DNA from: Chromatocurvus sp046260765
GTDB lineage: Bacteria > Pseudomonadota > Gammaproteobacteria > Pseudomonadales > Halieaceae
Direction: 5' to 3'
Assembly (NCBI GenBank): GCA_046260765.1
Contig: JBHEOO010000003.1
Location: 1 to 64,000 of the forward strand
Length of the DNA: 64,000 nucleotides
Positions 16,952-26,500 of this stretch are shown one piece after another. Under the pieces are notes generated by a model that was given only the letters and a program-made list of their open reading frames with translations, did no database searches and had not been told where the DNA came from. Made by a program: the position numbers and the translations under genes. Every line of letters starts with the position of its first letter. Positions within the stretch are counted from its first letter, which is position 1.

Positions 16952-19114
16952 CTAAAACATGAAACGCACACCTGCCTCTATGCTCTCCCCGGCCTGCGGC
17001 GCAAAATTACGCAGAAAAGAGGTACTGAGACGGATTTCCTCATCGGTGATATTTTTTAATTTCAGGAAAGCCAGTAACTGGTTGTTGCCCGCAAACTGCA
17101 TCCGGTAGTCGACACCGGCGTCCCAACGGGTATAACCATCCGTTGCGGTTTCAAACTCACCGGGATTATCCTGATCGCTTGCATTGAGTACCCTGACGTA
17201 GGCGCCCAGTGTATCGCTGCGCCAGGAAAGCTCGCTGCCGATCCGCATGGGGGGAAGCCGCGGTACATCACCGGCAGAGTCAAATTCGGCGGTAATCATG
17301 TCGCCAAAAACACCCAGGGCGACGTCACCACCGCCAAGACGGGCAAGTTCAAAGCTGGACTCAAACTCCACGCCGTAGAACTTCGCGTCTTCCTGCTCAT
17401 AGATATAAACGGGCGTTTCGTCGACTTCCTCACCTGTGTTCAGCAGGAAAATATAATCACTGAAGGTGTTGTAGAACACCGTGAGCTCCGCAAAATTGCG
17501 TTCGGTAGTCCAGGTGAGAGACAGGTCGGCGTTAAGTGACGTTTCCGTGCCAAGGCCGGGGTCGCCGATCTCAATGATGCCCGTGGCGGCGTGAGTGACC
17601 AGTTGCTCCTCCGTGTTATTGAGGTTGGAGAACAGTTCCTCCGTCGAGGGTGCGCGTTCTGCACGTGACAACGAAATCCCCAGGTTCCAGTCCTGGCTTA
17701 TGTTGTAGAGGCCCGACGCCGACAGGCTGAGACTGGTGAAGTCTTCCGAGGCGCCCGTCGCGGGATCACGATCGACGAAATCGGCGCGACCGCCCACCTC
17801 AAAATGCCAGTCCGCGGCATGGAAATCCTGAACATAAAACACACCCCACTCTGACGAGTCTGTCTTTGGCACATAGGCCTCATCGCCCACTGCTTCAAAC
17901 TCATCGGCACGCCACTGCAGGCCGAGGACGCTGTGGTTGTCGCCTTCGCGCACCAGTTCAAGGCGGCCCTCGTAGGTTTCACGGAAAAACTGTGTGCCGA
18001 CCTCGGCTCCCTCAAGCTCTACGTGCTCGTAGTCCGTGTAGGTCAGGAACCCTCGCGCCACGTCAATCACCCCCGGCAGCAGATCGTGCAGGTGTAGCTG
18101 CGCGTCGTAGCGCTCCTGCTTGAGGTCGATGCGGATGTTTTCTTCTTCCTCCCCGTGCTCTTCGCCTTCGTGCTCCTCACCCTCGTGGTCTTCTTCGTGA
18201 CCATGATCCTCTTCATGGCCGTGCTCTTCTTCATGGCCATGCCCGTGGGCACCGGGCGGGATGCCGTAGTTTGTCTCGAAGCTGTTGTAGGCGAAGCCCA
18301 GGAAATTTCTCTCGCCAAAGTGGTAGCTGCCACCAAGCGTGAAGACCTCCGAATCACCATCCGTGTTGGCTATAAAACCATCGGAATTCTCGAACTCTTC
18401 CTCACCGTGATCCTCACCGTGATCCTCGTCGTGGTCCTCGCCGTGCCCGCCGCCGAGGAGCTCTTCCTGCATCTCTACCGCTTCCTCGTCAATCGCCAGG
18501 CCGGGGATACTCGTATCTTCGAAATCCCGGAAGGTTCCGCTGACATGAAAGGCGAAGTCGCCAACGCCCGCCTCGAACTTCAGGATTCCGGTGTTCATCT
18601 CCGGGGCGTCGTCGTAGCGATACTCAACCGCACCCTGCGCTCCATCAATACGCTGGCTCGGGATGCGGTTGTCGCGCGTATTGATCACGCCGCCGATAGC
18701 GCCGCCGCCGTACAGAAGCGTTGCCGGACCGCGCAGCACCTCAACGGAATCGGCCAGCATCGGCTCGATGCTCACCGCGTGGTCGGGGCTGAGGCTCGAT
18801 ACATCCGCCGCAGCGATGCCGTTACTCAGATTGATGGTTCGCGGGCCGCCCTGCCCCCGAATAACCGGCCGCCCTACTCCGGGGCCGAAGGACGCGTTGG
18901 AAATACCCGGCTTGTTACCGAGGGTTTCGCCCAGCGTGCTGGATGCCAGGCGACGCAATTCATCACCACTCAGAACGGTAACGGGGAGGGCTGTCTCTGC
19001 TGCTTTTTTATGGATGGGCATAGTAACGAGCACGTGTTCCATGCGTGACTCGGGAACCTGCGCCATGGCCTGGCTGGCAGCGCCAACGCAGACCGCAATA
19101 AAGGTCTTCTTCAT
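16952..19114 (-). CDS. TonB-dependent outer-membrane receptor, ZnuD-like, with two His/Glu-rich loops
   Basis: 720 aa. A signal peptide (MKKTFIAVCVGAASQAMAQ) precedes a TonB-dependent plug (VTVLSGDELRR, VEVLRGPATLLYGGGAIGGVIN) and a 22-strand-type barrel ending in the expected aromatic residue (GVRFMF). Two stretches rich in His, Asp and Glu, about residues 216-240 and 285-326, fall in extracellular loops. Such loops are characteristic of ZnuD-type zinc (or other divalent metal) receptors, so metal uptake is the best prediction. The start AGGAGA lies inside a hairpin with the end of the upstream small gene. I could not identify a Zur box with confidence. Confidence 0.9.
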   Translation of the reverse strand: MKKTFIAVCVGAASQAMAQVPESRMEHVLVTMPIHKKAAETALPVTVLSGDELRRLASSTLGETLGNKPGISNASFGPGVGRPVIRGQGGPRTINLSNGIAAADVSSLSPDHAVSIEPMLADSVEVLRGPATLLYGGGAIGGVINTRDNRIPSQRIDGAQGAVEYRYDDAPEMNTGILKFEAGVGDFAFHVSGTFRDFEDTSIPGLAIDEEAVEMQEELLGGGHGEDHDEDHGEDHGEEEFENSDGFIANTDGDSEVFTLGGSYHFGERNFLGFAYNSFETNYGIPPGAHGHGHEEEHGHEEDHGHEEDHEGEEHEGEEHGEEEENIRIDLKQERYDAQLHLHDLLPGVIDVARGFLTYTDYEHVELEGAEVGTQFFRETYEGRLELVREGDNHSVLGLQWRADEFEAVGDEAYVPKTDSSEWGVFYVQDFHAADWHFEVGGRADFVDRDPATGASEDFTSLSLSASGLYNISQDWNLGISLSRAERAPSTEELFSNLNNTEEQLVTHAATGIIEIGDPGLGTETSLNADLSLTWTTERNFAELTVFYNTFSDYIFLLNTGEEVDETPVYIYEQEDAKFYGVEFESSFELARLGGGDVALGVFGDMITAEFDSAGDVPRLPPMRIGSELSWRSDTLGAYVRVLNASDQDNPGEFETATDGYTRWDAGVDYRMQFAGNNQLLAFLKLKNITDEEIRLSTSFLRNFAPQAGESIEAGVRFMF

Positions 19115-19119
19115 GTCGT

Positions 19120-19157
19120 TCTCCTGATGATAGAAAGAATGTGTTCTTATCAGGAGA
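19120..19157 (-). promoter_or_regulatory. hairpin that can hide the ribosome site of the TonB receptor gene
   Basis: On the transcribed strand TCTCCTGAT (19157-19149) is perfectly complementary to ATCAGGAGA (19128-19120), with an inner AAGAA/TTCTT stem. The right arm contains the receptor's Shine-Dalgarno AGGAG; the left arm contains the stop codon of the upstream small gene. Ribosomes finishing that gene would open the structure, so receptor synthesis could depend on translation of its partner. Confidence 0.55.
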
Positions 19158-19452
19158 GCGAAGGTGGACCCCGTGCATTGAAGAAATAGTGGGCAGAAGC
19201 AGTCGCCACCAGGGTGACCGATTCAGGTGCTACGTCTGCCGGAGCATGGAAGTGATGCAGAGTTCTGGTTGATAACGCTGGCTTGCCATGATCGAACTGG
19301 CATTGGAGACAGTCGGCAATAGGCTTGCCGTCGGCATGCTGATGACCGACCAGCCCGAACTGCGCGCCAATAACCATTGCCAGCAGAAATACCGCCAGCA
19401 TTCTGGAGACGCGCTGTCTTCGGGGTTTGCGGATCATCATGGGCGGGATCAT
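19150..19452 (-). CDS. small secreted or membrane-anchored His/Cys protein, probable metal-binding partner of the receptor
   Basis: About 100 aa. A basic N-terminus (RKPRRQR) is followed by one hydrophobic helix (MLAVFLLAMVIGAQFGLVG), then a short domain with potential metal ligands: GHQHADG, DCLQCQFDHGK and LHHFHAP. The pattern H-x-H ... C-x2-C-x3-H resembles DUF2946-type small periplasmic proteins that sit beside metal receptors. I expect it to face the periplasm. The start is uncertain: ATG 19452, 19440 or 19437, none with a strong ribosome site. It ends 35 bases before the ZnuD-like receptor and its stop codon forms part of the hairpin there, so it is very likely co-expressed. Confidence 0.65.
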   Translation of the reverse strand: MIPPMMIRKPRRQRVSRMLAVFLLAMVIGAQFGLVGHQHADGKPIADCLQCQFDHGKPALSTRTLHHFHAPADVAPESVTLVATASAHYFFNARGPPSLS

Positions 19453-19640
19453 ACACAAATTGTGGTGCGAGTCACGTGCACTCGGCTGACCGACCTACAA
19501 TTCAAAGTATCGGAATACGCCGATCGCGTCAAAGAGCGCCGACTCGTTACATTTCGTTGCATTGTGCGAGGTGAGGGGCCAGACTATTCTCTTAACTCGC
19601 CAGCATCGCTCTAAATAAACCGGGACCAACGGAGAATGCC

Positions 19641-19928
19641 ATGTCCAATGAGGGATATCACGAACCCGTGAGCGAGCTATCCGCCGCCACACGGGATATG
19701 CACCGCGCCATTGTCTCTTTGATGGAAGAACTGGAGGCAGTCGATTGGTACAACCAGCGCGTTGACGCCTGTCAGGATCCGGACCTGAAACGCATCCTCG
19801 AGCACAATCGCGACGAGGAAAAGGAACACGCTGCGATGGTCAAGGAGTGGATACGTCGACAGGACCCGAAGTTTGGCAGTGAAATGAGAGACTATCTTTT
19901 CACCGACAAACCGATCGCACACAAATAA
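19641..19928 (+). CDS. encapsulated-ferritin-like protein (EncFtn family) without encapsulin signal
   Basis: 95 aa, helical. The core TRDMHRAIVSLMEELEAVDWYNQR ... LEHNRDEEKEHAAMVKEWIRR closely matches encapsulated ferritins, which form a ring of dimers with a ferroxidase site made across the dimer interface. Iron-ligand positions are present: Glu30, Trp36-Tyr37, Glu60 and His63 (ExxH). The protein ends at PIAHK, so it lacks the C-terminal tail that docks EncFtn into an encapsulin shell, and no encapsulin gene is in the window. ATG 19641 follows CGGAG. It lies three bases before a RimB-like protease in a RimK operon. Free iron oxidation or a partner role in that system is inferred. Confidence 0.85.
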   Translation: MSNEGYHEPVSELSAATRDMHRAIVSLMEELEAVDWYNQRVDACQDPDLKRILEHNRDEEKEHAAMVKEWIRRQDPKFGSEMRDYLFTDKPIAHK

Positions 19929-19931
19929 GTC

Positions 19932-20411
19932 ATGTCAGACATCACCCGTTCGGGGCAGGAAGGTACGCCTGCTCGTGAGAATTTACCGGAGATAGGCTGG
20001 CGAGAGTGGATCAGCTTTCCAGGCCTTGGCATCAAGGCGATCAAGGCGAAAGTCGATACCGGCGCACGAACGAGCGCACTGCACGCTTTCAAGGTGTCCC
20101 CGTTCGAACGTGATGGCAGACTCTATGTCGCCTTCTCCATCCATCCTAATCAACGGGATCAGGATACCGTACTGGACTGCGAGGCGCCGGTTGTCGACCG
20201 CCGTTCGGTCCGGGACTCGGGCGGTCACGCTGAAATGCGCTACGTCATCGAGACAGAAATCCACATTGGACCGCATCGGCTGACGGCAGAGGTGACGCTG
20301 ACGGATCGTGACTCCATGCGTTTTCGCTGTCTGCTGGGACGCACGGCTCTGAAGCGCAACTTTGCGGTGGATTCCGGTCGGTCTTACCTGTTTGGGAAGC
20401 TGCCCCGCTGA
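19932..20411 (+). CDS. retropepsin-like aspartic protease of the RimB/DUF785 family
   Basis: 159 aa. One retropepsin fold with the catalytic triad motif KVDTGARTSALHA (Asp42-Thr-Gly), a central RDSGGHAEMRYVIET strand, and the C-terminal LLGRTALKRNFAVDSGRSYLF, all typical of the family often named ATP-dependent zinc protease, though the motif is that of an aspartic protease. In Pseudomonas the homologue RimB works with the glutamate ligase RimK to control C-terminal glutamate tails on ribosomal protein S6. Here RimK follows after 29 bases, supporting the same pairing. ATG 19932 is three bases from the ferritin-like gene. Confidence 0.9.
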   Translation: MSDITRSGQEGTPARENLPEIGWREWISFPGLGIKAIKAKVDTGARTSALHAFKVSPFERDGRLYVAFSIHPNQRDQDTVLDCEAPVVDRRSVRDSGGHAEMRYVIETEIHIGPHRLTAEVTLTDRDSMRFRCLLGRTALKRNFAVDSGRSYLFGKLPR

Positions 20412-20440
20412 AACCTGCTGAAAAAGGTCACCGCCCGATC

Positions 20441-21355
20441 ATGAACATGAAGATAGGCATACTATCTCGCAACGCAAAACTTTACAGCACGCAGCGCCTG
20501 GCAGAGGCAGCGCGCGACCGTGGGCACGAAGTCGAGGTCATGGACACGCTCAAGTGCTACATGGATATCAACTCTGCGAAGCCAGCCATCTATTACAAGG
20601 GCAAGGCCATAGAAGGGTTCGATGCAATCATTCCACGCATCGGCGCCTCGATAACCGAGTACGGCACCGCCGTTATCCGTCAGTTCGAAATGATGGGGGT
20701 CTACTGCCTGACAGAATCGATTCCACTCGGGCGGTCGAGAGACAAACTGCGCGCCCTGCAGCTCATGTCGCGCAAGGGCGTCGGCATGCCGGTTACCGGT
20801 TTTGCTCACAGTGTTGAGAACGGTCGCGAGCTGATAAAGATGGTCGGTGGCACACCCGTGGTGCTGAAGCTTCTCGAGGGCACCCAGGGTCGTGGTGTTG
20901 TCCTCGCAGAAACCTACAAGGCTGCGGAATCCGTGATCGACGCCTTTATCGAGCTCGGCGCCGACTTTCTGGTGCAGGAGTTTATCAAGGAAGCCGGCGG
21001 CTCGGACGTCAGGGCGTTCATTATTGGACGCCGCGTCGTCGCCGCCATGGAGCGCAGTGCTGCAGAAGGAGAGTTCCGCTCCAATCTGCACCGCGGCGGC
21101 AGCGCGCAGCCAACCAAGCTGACGCCGGAGGAGAGACGTACTGCGGTCAAGGCCTCACAGACAATGGGGCTGGCCGTGGCCGGCGTGGATATTCTGCGCT
21201 CATCCAGGGGACCCTTGATCATGGAGGTCAACTCCTCCCCGGGACTGCGCGGTATCGAAGAGGCGAGCGGCAGGAATATCGCCACCAGAATCATTCAGTA
21301 TGTCGAGGAAAACGCGAAGCCAACGCGTACCGACAGCCGACGCACGCAGGGATAA
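20441..21355 (+). CDS. rimK: RimK-type ATP-grasp alpha-L-glutamate ligase
   Basis: 304 aa. Adds glutamate residues to the C-terminus of ribosomal protein S6, and RimK homologues can also make poly-alpha-glutamate. The N-terminus MKIGILSRNAKLYSTQRL, DKLRALQLMSRKGVGMPVTGF, the ATP loop LEGTQGRGVVLAE and the Mg site LIMEVNSSPGL are all present at near-full RimK length (about 300). ATG 20441 or the second ATG two codons later may be used; neither has a strong ribosome site. The gene stands between RimB-like protease and an aspartoacylase-like hydrolase, an arrangement known from amidoligase operons. Confidence 0.95.
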   Translation: MNMKIGILSRNAKLYSTQRLAEAARDRGHEVEVMDTLKCYMDINSAKPAIYYKGKAIEGFDAIIPRIGASITEYGTAVIRQFEMMGVYCLTESIPLGRSRDKLRALQLMSRKGVGMPVTGFAHSVENGRELIKMVGGTPVVLKLLEGTQGRGVVLAETYKAAESVIDAFIELGADFLVQEFIKEAGGSDVRAFIIGRRVVAAMERSAAEGEFRSNLHRGGSAQPTKLTPEERRTAVKASQTMGLAVAGVDILRSSRGPLIMEVNSSPGLRGIEEASGRNIATRIIQYVEENAKPTRTDSRRTQG

Positions 21356-21359
21356 AAAC

Positions 21360-22388
21360 ATGGCCAAATCACGCGGGGCGATAGAAGTCGGCGGTGTCAG
21401 AATCGCCCCGGGCGAAAAGAAGACCGTAGATATTCCGGTGGCTCCGCTCTACACACACAACGACCTCTCGATCAGCGTACAGGTTATACACGGGCGCCAG
21501 CCGGGGCCTGTCATATTCGTTTGCGCCGCGGTTCACGGCGACGAAATCAATGGTGTGGAGATCATCCGGCGGATGCTTAAGCATCGCTCAATGCGCAATC
21601 TCCGTGGCACACTCCTGGCGATTCCGATCGTCAACATCTACGGATTTCTGAACCATTCCCGCTACCTGCCTGACGGCAGGGACCTGAATCGCTCTTTCCC
21701 TGGATCGGAGGCAGGATCGCTGGCGGCGCGGGTGGCCAACACCTTTCTTCGGGAAATCGTGCTCAAGTGCGACTACGGTATCGACCTGCACACCGGCGCC
21801 CGGCATCGAGCCAATTTTCCGCAGATACGCGCCGATCTGGATATGCCGGGAGCACGGGCCATGACGGAAGCCTTCGGCGTGCCGCTCGCCATAGACGCCA
21901 AGATACGCGACGGCTCGCTTCGTGAAGCGGCCGGTGATGCCGGCATCCCGGTGATCCTCTACGAAGCCGGTGAAGCACTGCGCTTTGACGAAATGTACAT
22001 CCGTGCAGGTGTCTCAGGCGTCATAAACGTCCTGCGGGAAGTCGGCCTGTTGCGACGCAGCCCGCGCCGCAAGCCAACGCCGGCACCTATCGTGAGCGAC
22101 CAGTCGAGCTGGCTGCGTGCCCCAACGAGCGGCATTCTCAGCACGCTGGTGCCGCTCGGTGCCAAAGTGGTAGCGGGAGAAACCGTCGCTGTGGTCGCCG
22201 ACCCACTCGGCAGCAGTGAAGTGCCGATGGTGGCAACTCACGATGGCGTGGTCATCGGCCGCACCAATCTTCCGCTGGTGTATGAGGGTGACGCTGTATT
22301 CCATGTCGCGCGTTACGGTCGACACACCGCCCTGGTCGAGCGACATCTGGAACAATTTCACGAAGAGTATGAAAGCCAGGTAGATTGA
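21360..22388 (+). CDS. succinylglutamate desuccinylase/aspartoacylase family metallohydrolase
   Basis: 342 aa, zinc carboxypeptidase (M14) fold. Zinc ligands are in AAVHGDEINGVE (His59, Glu62) and the later GIDLHTGARHR; the catalytic Glu is in ILYEAGEA. The C-terminal domain is the barrel typical of AstE/aspartoacylase homologues. AstE itself cleaves succinyl-glutamate, but no ast genes are here. Its place four bases after rimK suggests it acts on a glutamylated or N-acylated amino-acid product of that enzyme, for example trimming glutamate tails; this is inference. ATG 21360 follows AGGGA, which overlaps the RimK stop. Confidence 0.9.
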   Translation: MAKSRGAIEVGGVRIAPGEKKTVDIPVAPLYTHNDLSISVQVIHGRQPGPVIFVCAAVHGDEINGVEIIRRMLKHRSMRNLRGTLLAIPIVNIYGFLNHSRYLPDGRDLNRSFPGSEAGSLAARVANTFLREIVLKCDYGIDLHTGARHRANFPQIRADLDMPGARAMTEAFGVPLAIDAKIRDGSLREAAGDAGIPVILYEAGEALRFDEMYIRAGVSGVINVLREVGLLRRSPRRKPTPAPIVSDQSSWLRAPTSGILSTLVPLGAKVVAGETVAVVADPLGSSEVPMVATHDGVVIGRTNLPLVYEGDAVFHVARYGRHTALVERHLEQFHEEYESQVD

Positions 22389-22448
22389 CGCGATGCTATA
22401 CTTTTTGATTATTTTTCACAGCAGGGCAACGCGCCCCGGGCATTTTTT

Positions 22449-23564
22449 ATGCGCAAAAACCTGATCACTGCCTTCCTGATCGCGGCAGCAATCGGTATTT
22501 GGCTGCTGTCAGGCCTGCTTTCCGGTGAAAAGAAAGTCGATCCCGCCACGCGACCCGTGCTGGCCGAACAGTCCTTTGAGCCGCGCGAAAAAAACGAGCT
22601 GCCGAGAGTTCGTGTTCGTCAGATCGAGGCAGAGCCACGAATCCAGCGCGTTACGCTGCGCGGCCGCACGTCCAACAAGCGCACCGTCGTCGTCAAATCG
22701 GAAATCGTCGGGGTTGTGACGGAGCGCGCGGTTGAACGCGGTGAACGTATCGAAAAAAACGCACTCCTTTGCAGGCTGGCAGATGACGACCGCAGTGCCG
22801 CCGTTGCGGAAGCCGAGGCGATGCTGCGCCGCGCCGCGCTGGAATACGAAGGCAGCAAGCGGTTGAAGGAGAAGGGCCTGCAGTCAGACACAGCAATAGC
22901 ACAGGCTGAAGCCTCACAGGCAGCCGCTCATGCAGTTCTTAGACGCGCTCTTCTCAATCTGGAGCGCACCGAGATACGCGCCCCATTCGCCGGCATGGTA
23001 GAAGACATCCACGCCAACAGCGGCGACTACCTTTCCCCCGGTGATCCATGCGTGACCTTGCTGGATCTCGACCCGATGCTGCTGACCGCACGGGTGACGG
23101 AGCGTGACGTGGGAGCGATCGAAGAAGGCGACCGCGTCACGGCCCGCATCGCCACCGGAGAAGAAGTCACCGGCATCGTCAGCTTCATTGGCCGGCAGAG
23201 CGACGACATGACGCGAACCTATGGTCTTGAGGCGACTGTCGACAATAGCGACTACGCGCTCAGATCCGGCGTAACCGCCACGCTGTCCATCGCCCGCGAC
23301 GAGGTGCAGGCGCATCGCGTTTCCCCGGCCCTGTTTGCGCTGGACGATGCCGGACAGATAGGCATTCGCGTCCTCGACGATCGCGATCAGGTCGAATTCC
23401 GGCGTATCACGATCCTGGAGGACACACCGAACGGCGCATGGATTACCGGCCTGCCTGCCAGCACACGCCTGATCATCGTCGGACAGGAATCCGTTGTCGC
23501 CGGACAGCGTGTTCAACCCGTCACGGAAAGTGGCGCGGTCGCCGCCAGGGGGACATCCCGGTGA
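22449..23564 (+). CDS. RND efflux membrane-fusion protein (HlyD/AcrA family)
   Basis: 371 aa. One N-terminal membrane anchor (LITAFLIAAAIGIWLLSGLL) is followed by the lipoyl/barrel-sandwich halves (VVKSEIVGVVTERAVERG ... TEIRAPFAGMVEDIHANSGD), a short coiled hairpin (residues about 115-165) and a beta-barrel domain. It should bridge the pump encoded next to an outer-membrane channel, which is not encoded here. It starts 60 bases after the aspartoacylase-like gene on the same strand, so it may be in the rimK operon. Its stop overlaps the pump start (GTGA). Confidence 0.92.
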   Translation: MRKNLITAFLIAAAIGIWLLSGLLSGEKKVDPATRPVLAEQSFEPREKNELPRVRVRQIEAEPRIQRVTLRGRTSNKRTVVVKSEIVGVVTERAVERGERIEKNALLCRLADDDRSAAVAEAEAMLRRAALEYEGSKRLKEKGLQSDTAIAQAEASQAAAHAVLRRALLNLERTEIRAPFAGMVEDIHANSGDYLSPGDPCVTLLDLDPMLLTARVTERDVGAIEEGDRVTARIATGEEVTGIVSFIGRQSDDMTRTYGLEATVDNSDYALRSGVTATLSIARDEVQAHRVSPALFALDDAGQIGIRVLDDRDQVEFRRITILEDTPNGAWITGLPASTRLIIVGQESVVAGQRVQPVTESGAVAARGTSR

Positions 23565-26500
23565 GCTTCATAGACGCTGCCATCCATCGCTCGCGCAGTA
23601 CCCTCATGCTTATGGGCGTGGTCGTTCTCTGCGGACTCATAGCCCGCTCAATCCTGCCGATAGCCAACGAGCCGCATATCGAAGTACCCTTTTTCTACGT
23701 CGGAATTATCCACGAAGGCATTTCTCCCGAGGACGCCGAGCGACTGTTGATACAGCCGATGGAAACCGAGCTGCGAAAGGTTGAAGGCATCGAGGAAATC
23801 ACGGCAATGGCATCCGAGGGCAACGCCACGCTGTTTATTGAATTCGGCCCCGACCAGAATCTCAGCCAGGCGCTTGTCGACGTGCGCGAAGCGGTTGATC
23901 GTGCCAAGGCAGAAGTCCCGGCCACGGCCGAGGAACCGATCGTTCGGGAGATAGAAATCGACGAATACCCGATCCTGCAGATCAGCCTTATCGGTGAGGG
24001 CGTACCCGAACGCCTCGTATATGAAACTGCGCTACGCATGCGCGATAGAATAGAAACCATACCGTCAGTGCTCAAGGCCGACCTCCAGGGGCATCGGGAA
24101 GAACTGCTGGAAGTGCTGATCAATCCCGAGGCACTGGACACCTACCAGATCTCTAGCGAGGACCTGATCAACACGCTGCAGCGCAACAACCGCCTGATTC
24201 CGGCGGGCAGTATTGATACCGGAAGCGGACGTTTCTCGGTCAAGGTACCTTCCGTCGTCGAGCGGCCGGAAGACGTGATGAGCCTGCCCATCGCCAGCTC
24301 CGGTGATACGGTGGTGACACTTCGCGACGTTGCCGATATCCGCAAGACCTTCAAGGACCGCGACAGCCATGCGCGCGTTAACGGCATGGAAGCTATTTCC
24401 ATCGCGGTCCGGGCAAGGGCAAATGGCAATATCATCGAGACGGTCAACGCCCTGCGCGCCCTGCTGGAAGAGATGCGACCGGAGATACCCAGCAGCATCA
24501 GGATTCTCACCACGCAGGATCAGGCAGAATTCGCAGGACTCCAGGTCACTGAGCTCCAGGGTAATATCTTCACTGCCCTGGCCCTGGTCATGATTCTTGT
24601 TGTGGCGACGATGGGCTTCCGCAGCGGTGTCATTGTCGGCCTCGGTATTCCCGTGTCGCTGCTGTTCTCCGTGATTATCATTTATCTGCTCGGCTACACC
24701 TTCAATTTTATGGTGATGTTCGGGATGCTCCTCGGACTGGGCATGCTTATCGATGGTGCCATCGTGGTCACCGAATACGCCGATCGCAAAATGGGCGAGG
24801 GCATGGATCACAAAACCGCCTATGCGGAATCAGTGAAGCGCATGTTCTGGCCCGTCACAGCGTCTGTGGCAACAACGCTCGCCGCTTTTCTGCCGCTGAT
24901 TTTCTGGCCGGGTATCCCTGGGAAGTTCATGAGCTTCCTGCCGGTGACCGTCTTTACGGTCCTCTCCGGATCGCTTCTTTATGCACTTTTGTTCGGCCCG
25001 GTGCTCGGCACCGTATTCGGACGACCCACCGTGCATTCTCGAGCTGCAGCCAAAGCCATGCAGGAGCTGGAAAGCGGCGACCCGACCAGCCTGCCCTCCG
25101 TGACCGGCACCTACGCCCGCTTTCTTGCCCGGGTATGCGCCAGGCCCGGCGTCACCCTCATGATTGTCCTTGCGGGTCTCATGAGTATCTTTGTCGCCTA
25201 CGGCAAGTACAGCAAGGGCATGGTGTTCTTCTCTGATTCGGACCCTCAGTTCATACAGGTATCGGTTCGCGCACAGGGCAATTTTTCCGCCGACGAGGTC
25301 AACGTGCTGGTTTATGAAGTCGAGCGGGAGATTCTTGAAATACCTGGCATCGAGGCGCTGAACTCGCGAACAATCCTCCCTGGGGGCAACGGCATGGGGC
25401 GCGGTGCGCTGAGTACCGCTGATCGCATCGGCTCAATCTTCATTCAGCTTTTTCCAGAGAGCGAGCGCAATATCAAGGGGCGTGAGATCATCCAGGAGAT
25501 TCGTCGCCGCACGGATCCATTGGCCGGCATCACGGTTGACGTTATGGCGCAGGAACAGGGCCCGCCGGTGGGCAAACCCATACAGATAGAGCTTCGCTCT
25601 GCACAGCGCGCCCTGCTTGAGCCTGCGCTGGCGCGTATCAAGGACTACATGGCGTCCATGCCAGAACTCGTGGATATAGACGATACGCTCGCACTGCCGA
25701 CCATCGAGTGGTTGATGGATGTGGATCGTGCGCGGGCGGCCATTTACGGGGCCGACGTGTCTTCGGCAGGAGTGGCGGTTCAGTTGGTGACCAATGGCGT
25801 CAAGGTCGCAGAATACCGACCGGAAACGGCGGATGATGCGGTCGACATACGGGTGCGCTACCCTCTTGACGAGCGTGGCATCGGCGCCATGGACGACCTT
25901 CGCATCAGCACCGCCATGGGCCATGTGCCGCTATCGAACTTCGTGACCCTGCAGCCCTCACCTGGTGTCGACACCTTTGAGCGCATAGACGGGACACCGG
26001 TGGAGCGGATACGCGCCGATGTGATCGACGGCGTGCTCGCGGACAGCATGGTGCGTGAAATCGAGTCCTGGCTGAGCACGCAGGCGTTCGATCCCCGCCT
26101 GGATATCCGCTTCCGCGGTGCCAACGAAGAGCAATCCGACTCGTTGGCCTTCGTTCAGGTCGCTTTCCTGCTGTCACTGCTGCTCATGTTTATCCTGCTC
26201 GTCACGCAGTTCAACAGCTTCTATCAAAGTGCCCTTATTCTGCTCGCGGTGATCATGTCGACCGCCGGCGTACTTCTGGGGCTGTTGATTCTTGACAAGC
26301 CCTTCAGCGCCATTCTCTCCGGTGTCGGCGTTGTCGCGTTGGCGGGCATCGTGGTGAATAACAACATCGTGCTGATCGATACGTTCAATACAGTGCGCAG
26401 AGAGCAACCCGGCCTGAGCACGGCTGAAGTCGTCGTGCTCTCTGCCTCACAACGCTTGCGACCTGTGCTGCTGACCACGGTCACCACGGTTTTCGGGTTG

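Noticed and set aside
18155..19048. 297-codon open frame with a Val/Leu-rich, membrane-like start on the plus strand
   Set aside because: It is the complement of the His/Glu-rich loops of the TonB receptor; GAG/CAC-rich codons read as CTC/GTG in reverse, giving false hydrophobic stretches.
19459..19640. Possible Zur box upstream of the metal-receptor genes
   Set aside because: GTTACATT-like words exist but no symmetric zinc-repressor palindrome could be found by eye; a matrix scan would be needed.
19600..23000. Encapsulin shell gene expected near the ferritin-like gene
   Set aside because: None of the nearby frames has an HK97-like capsid sequence; all are assigned to other families.
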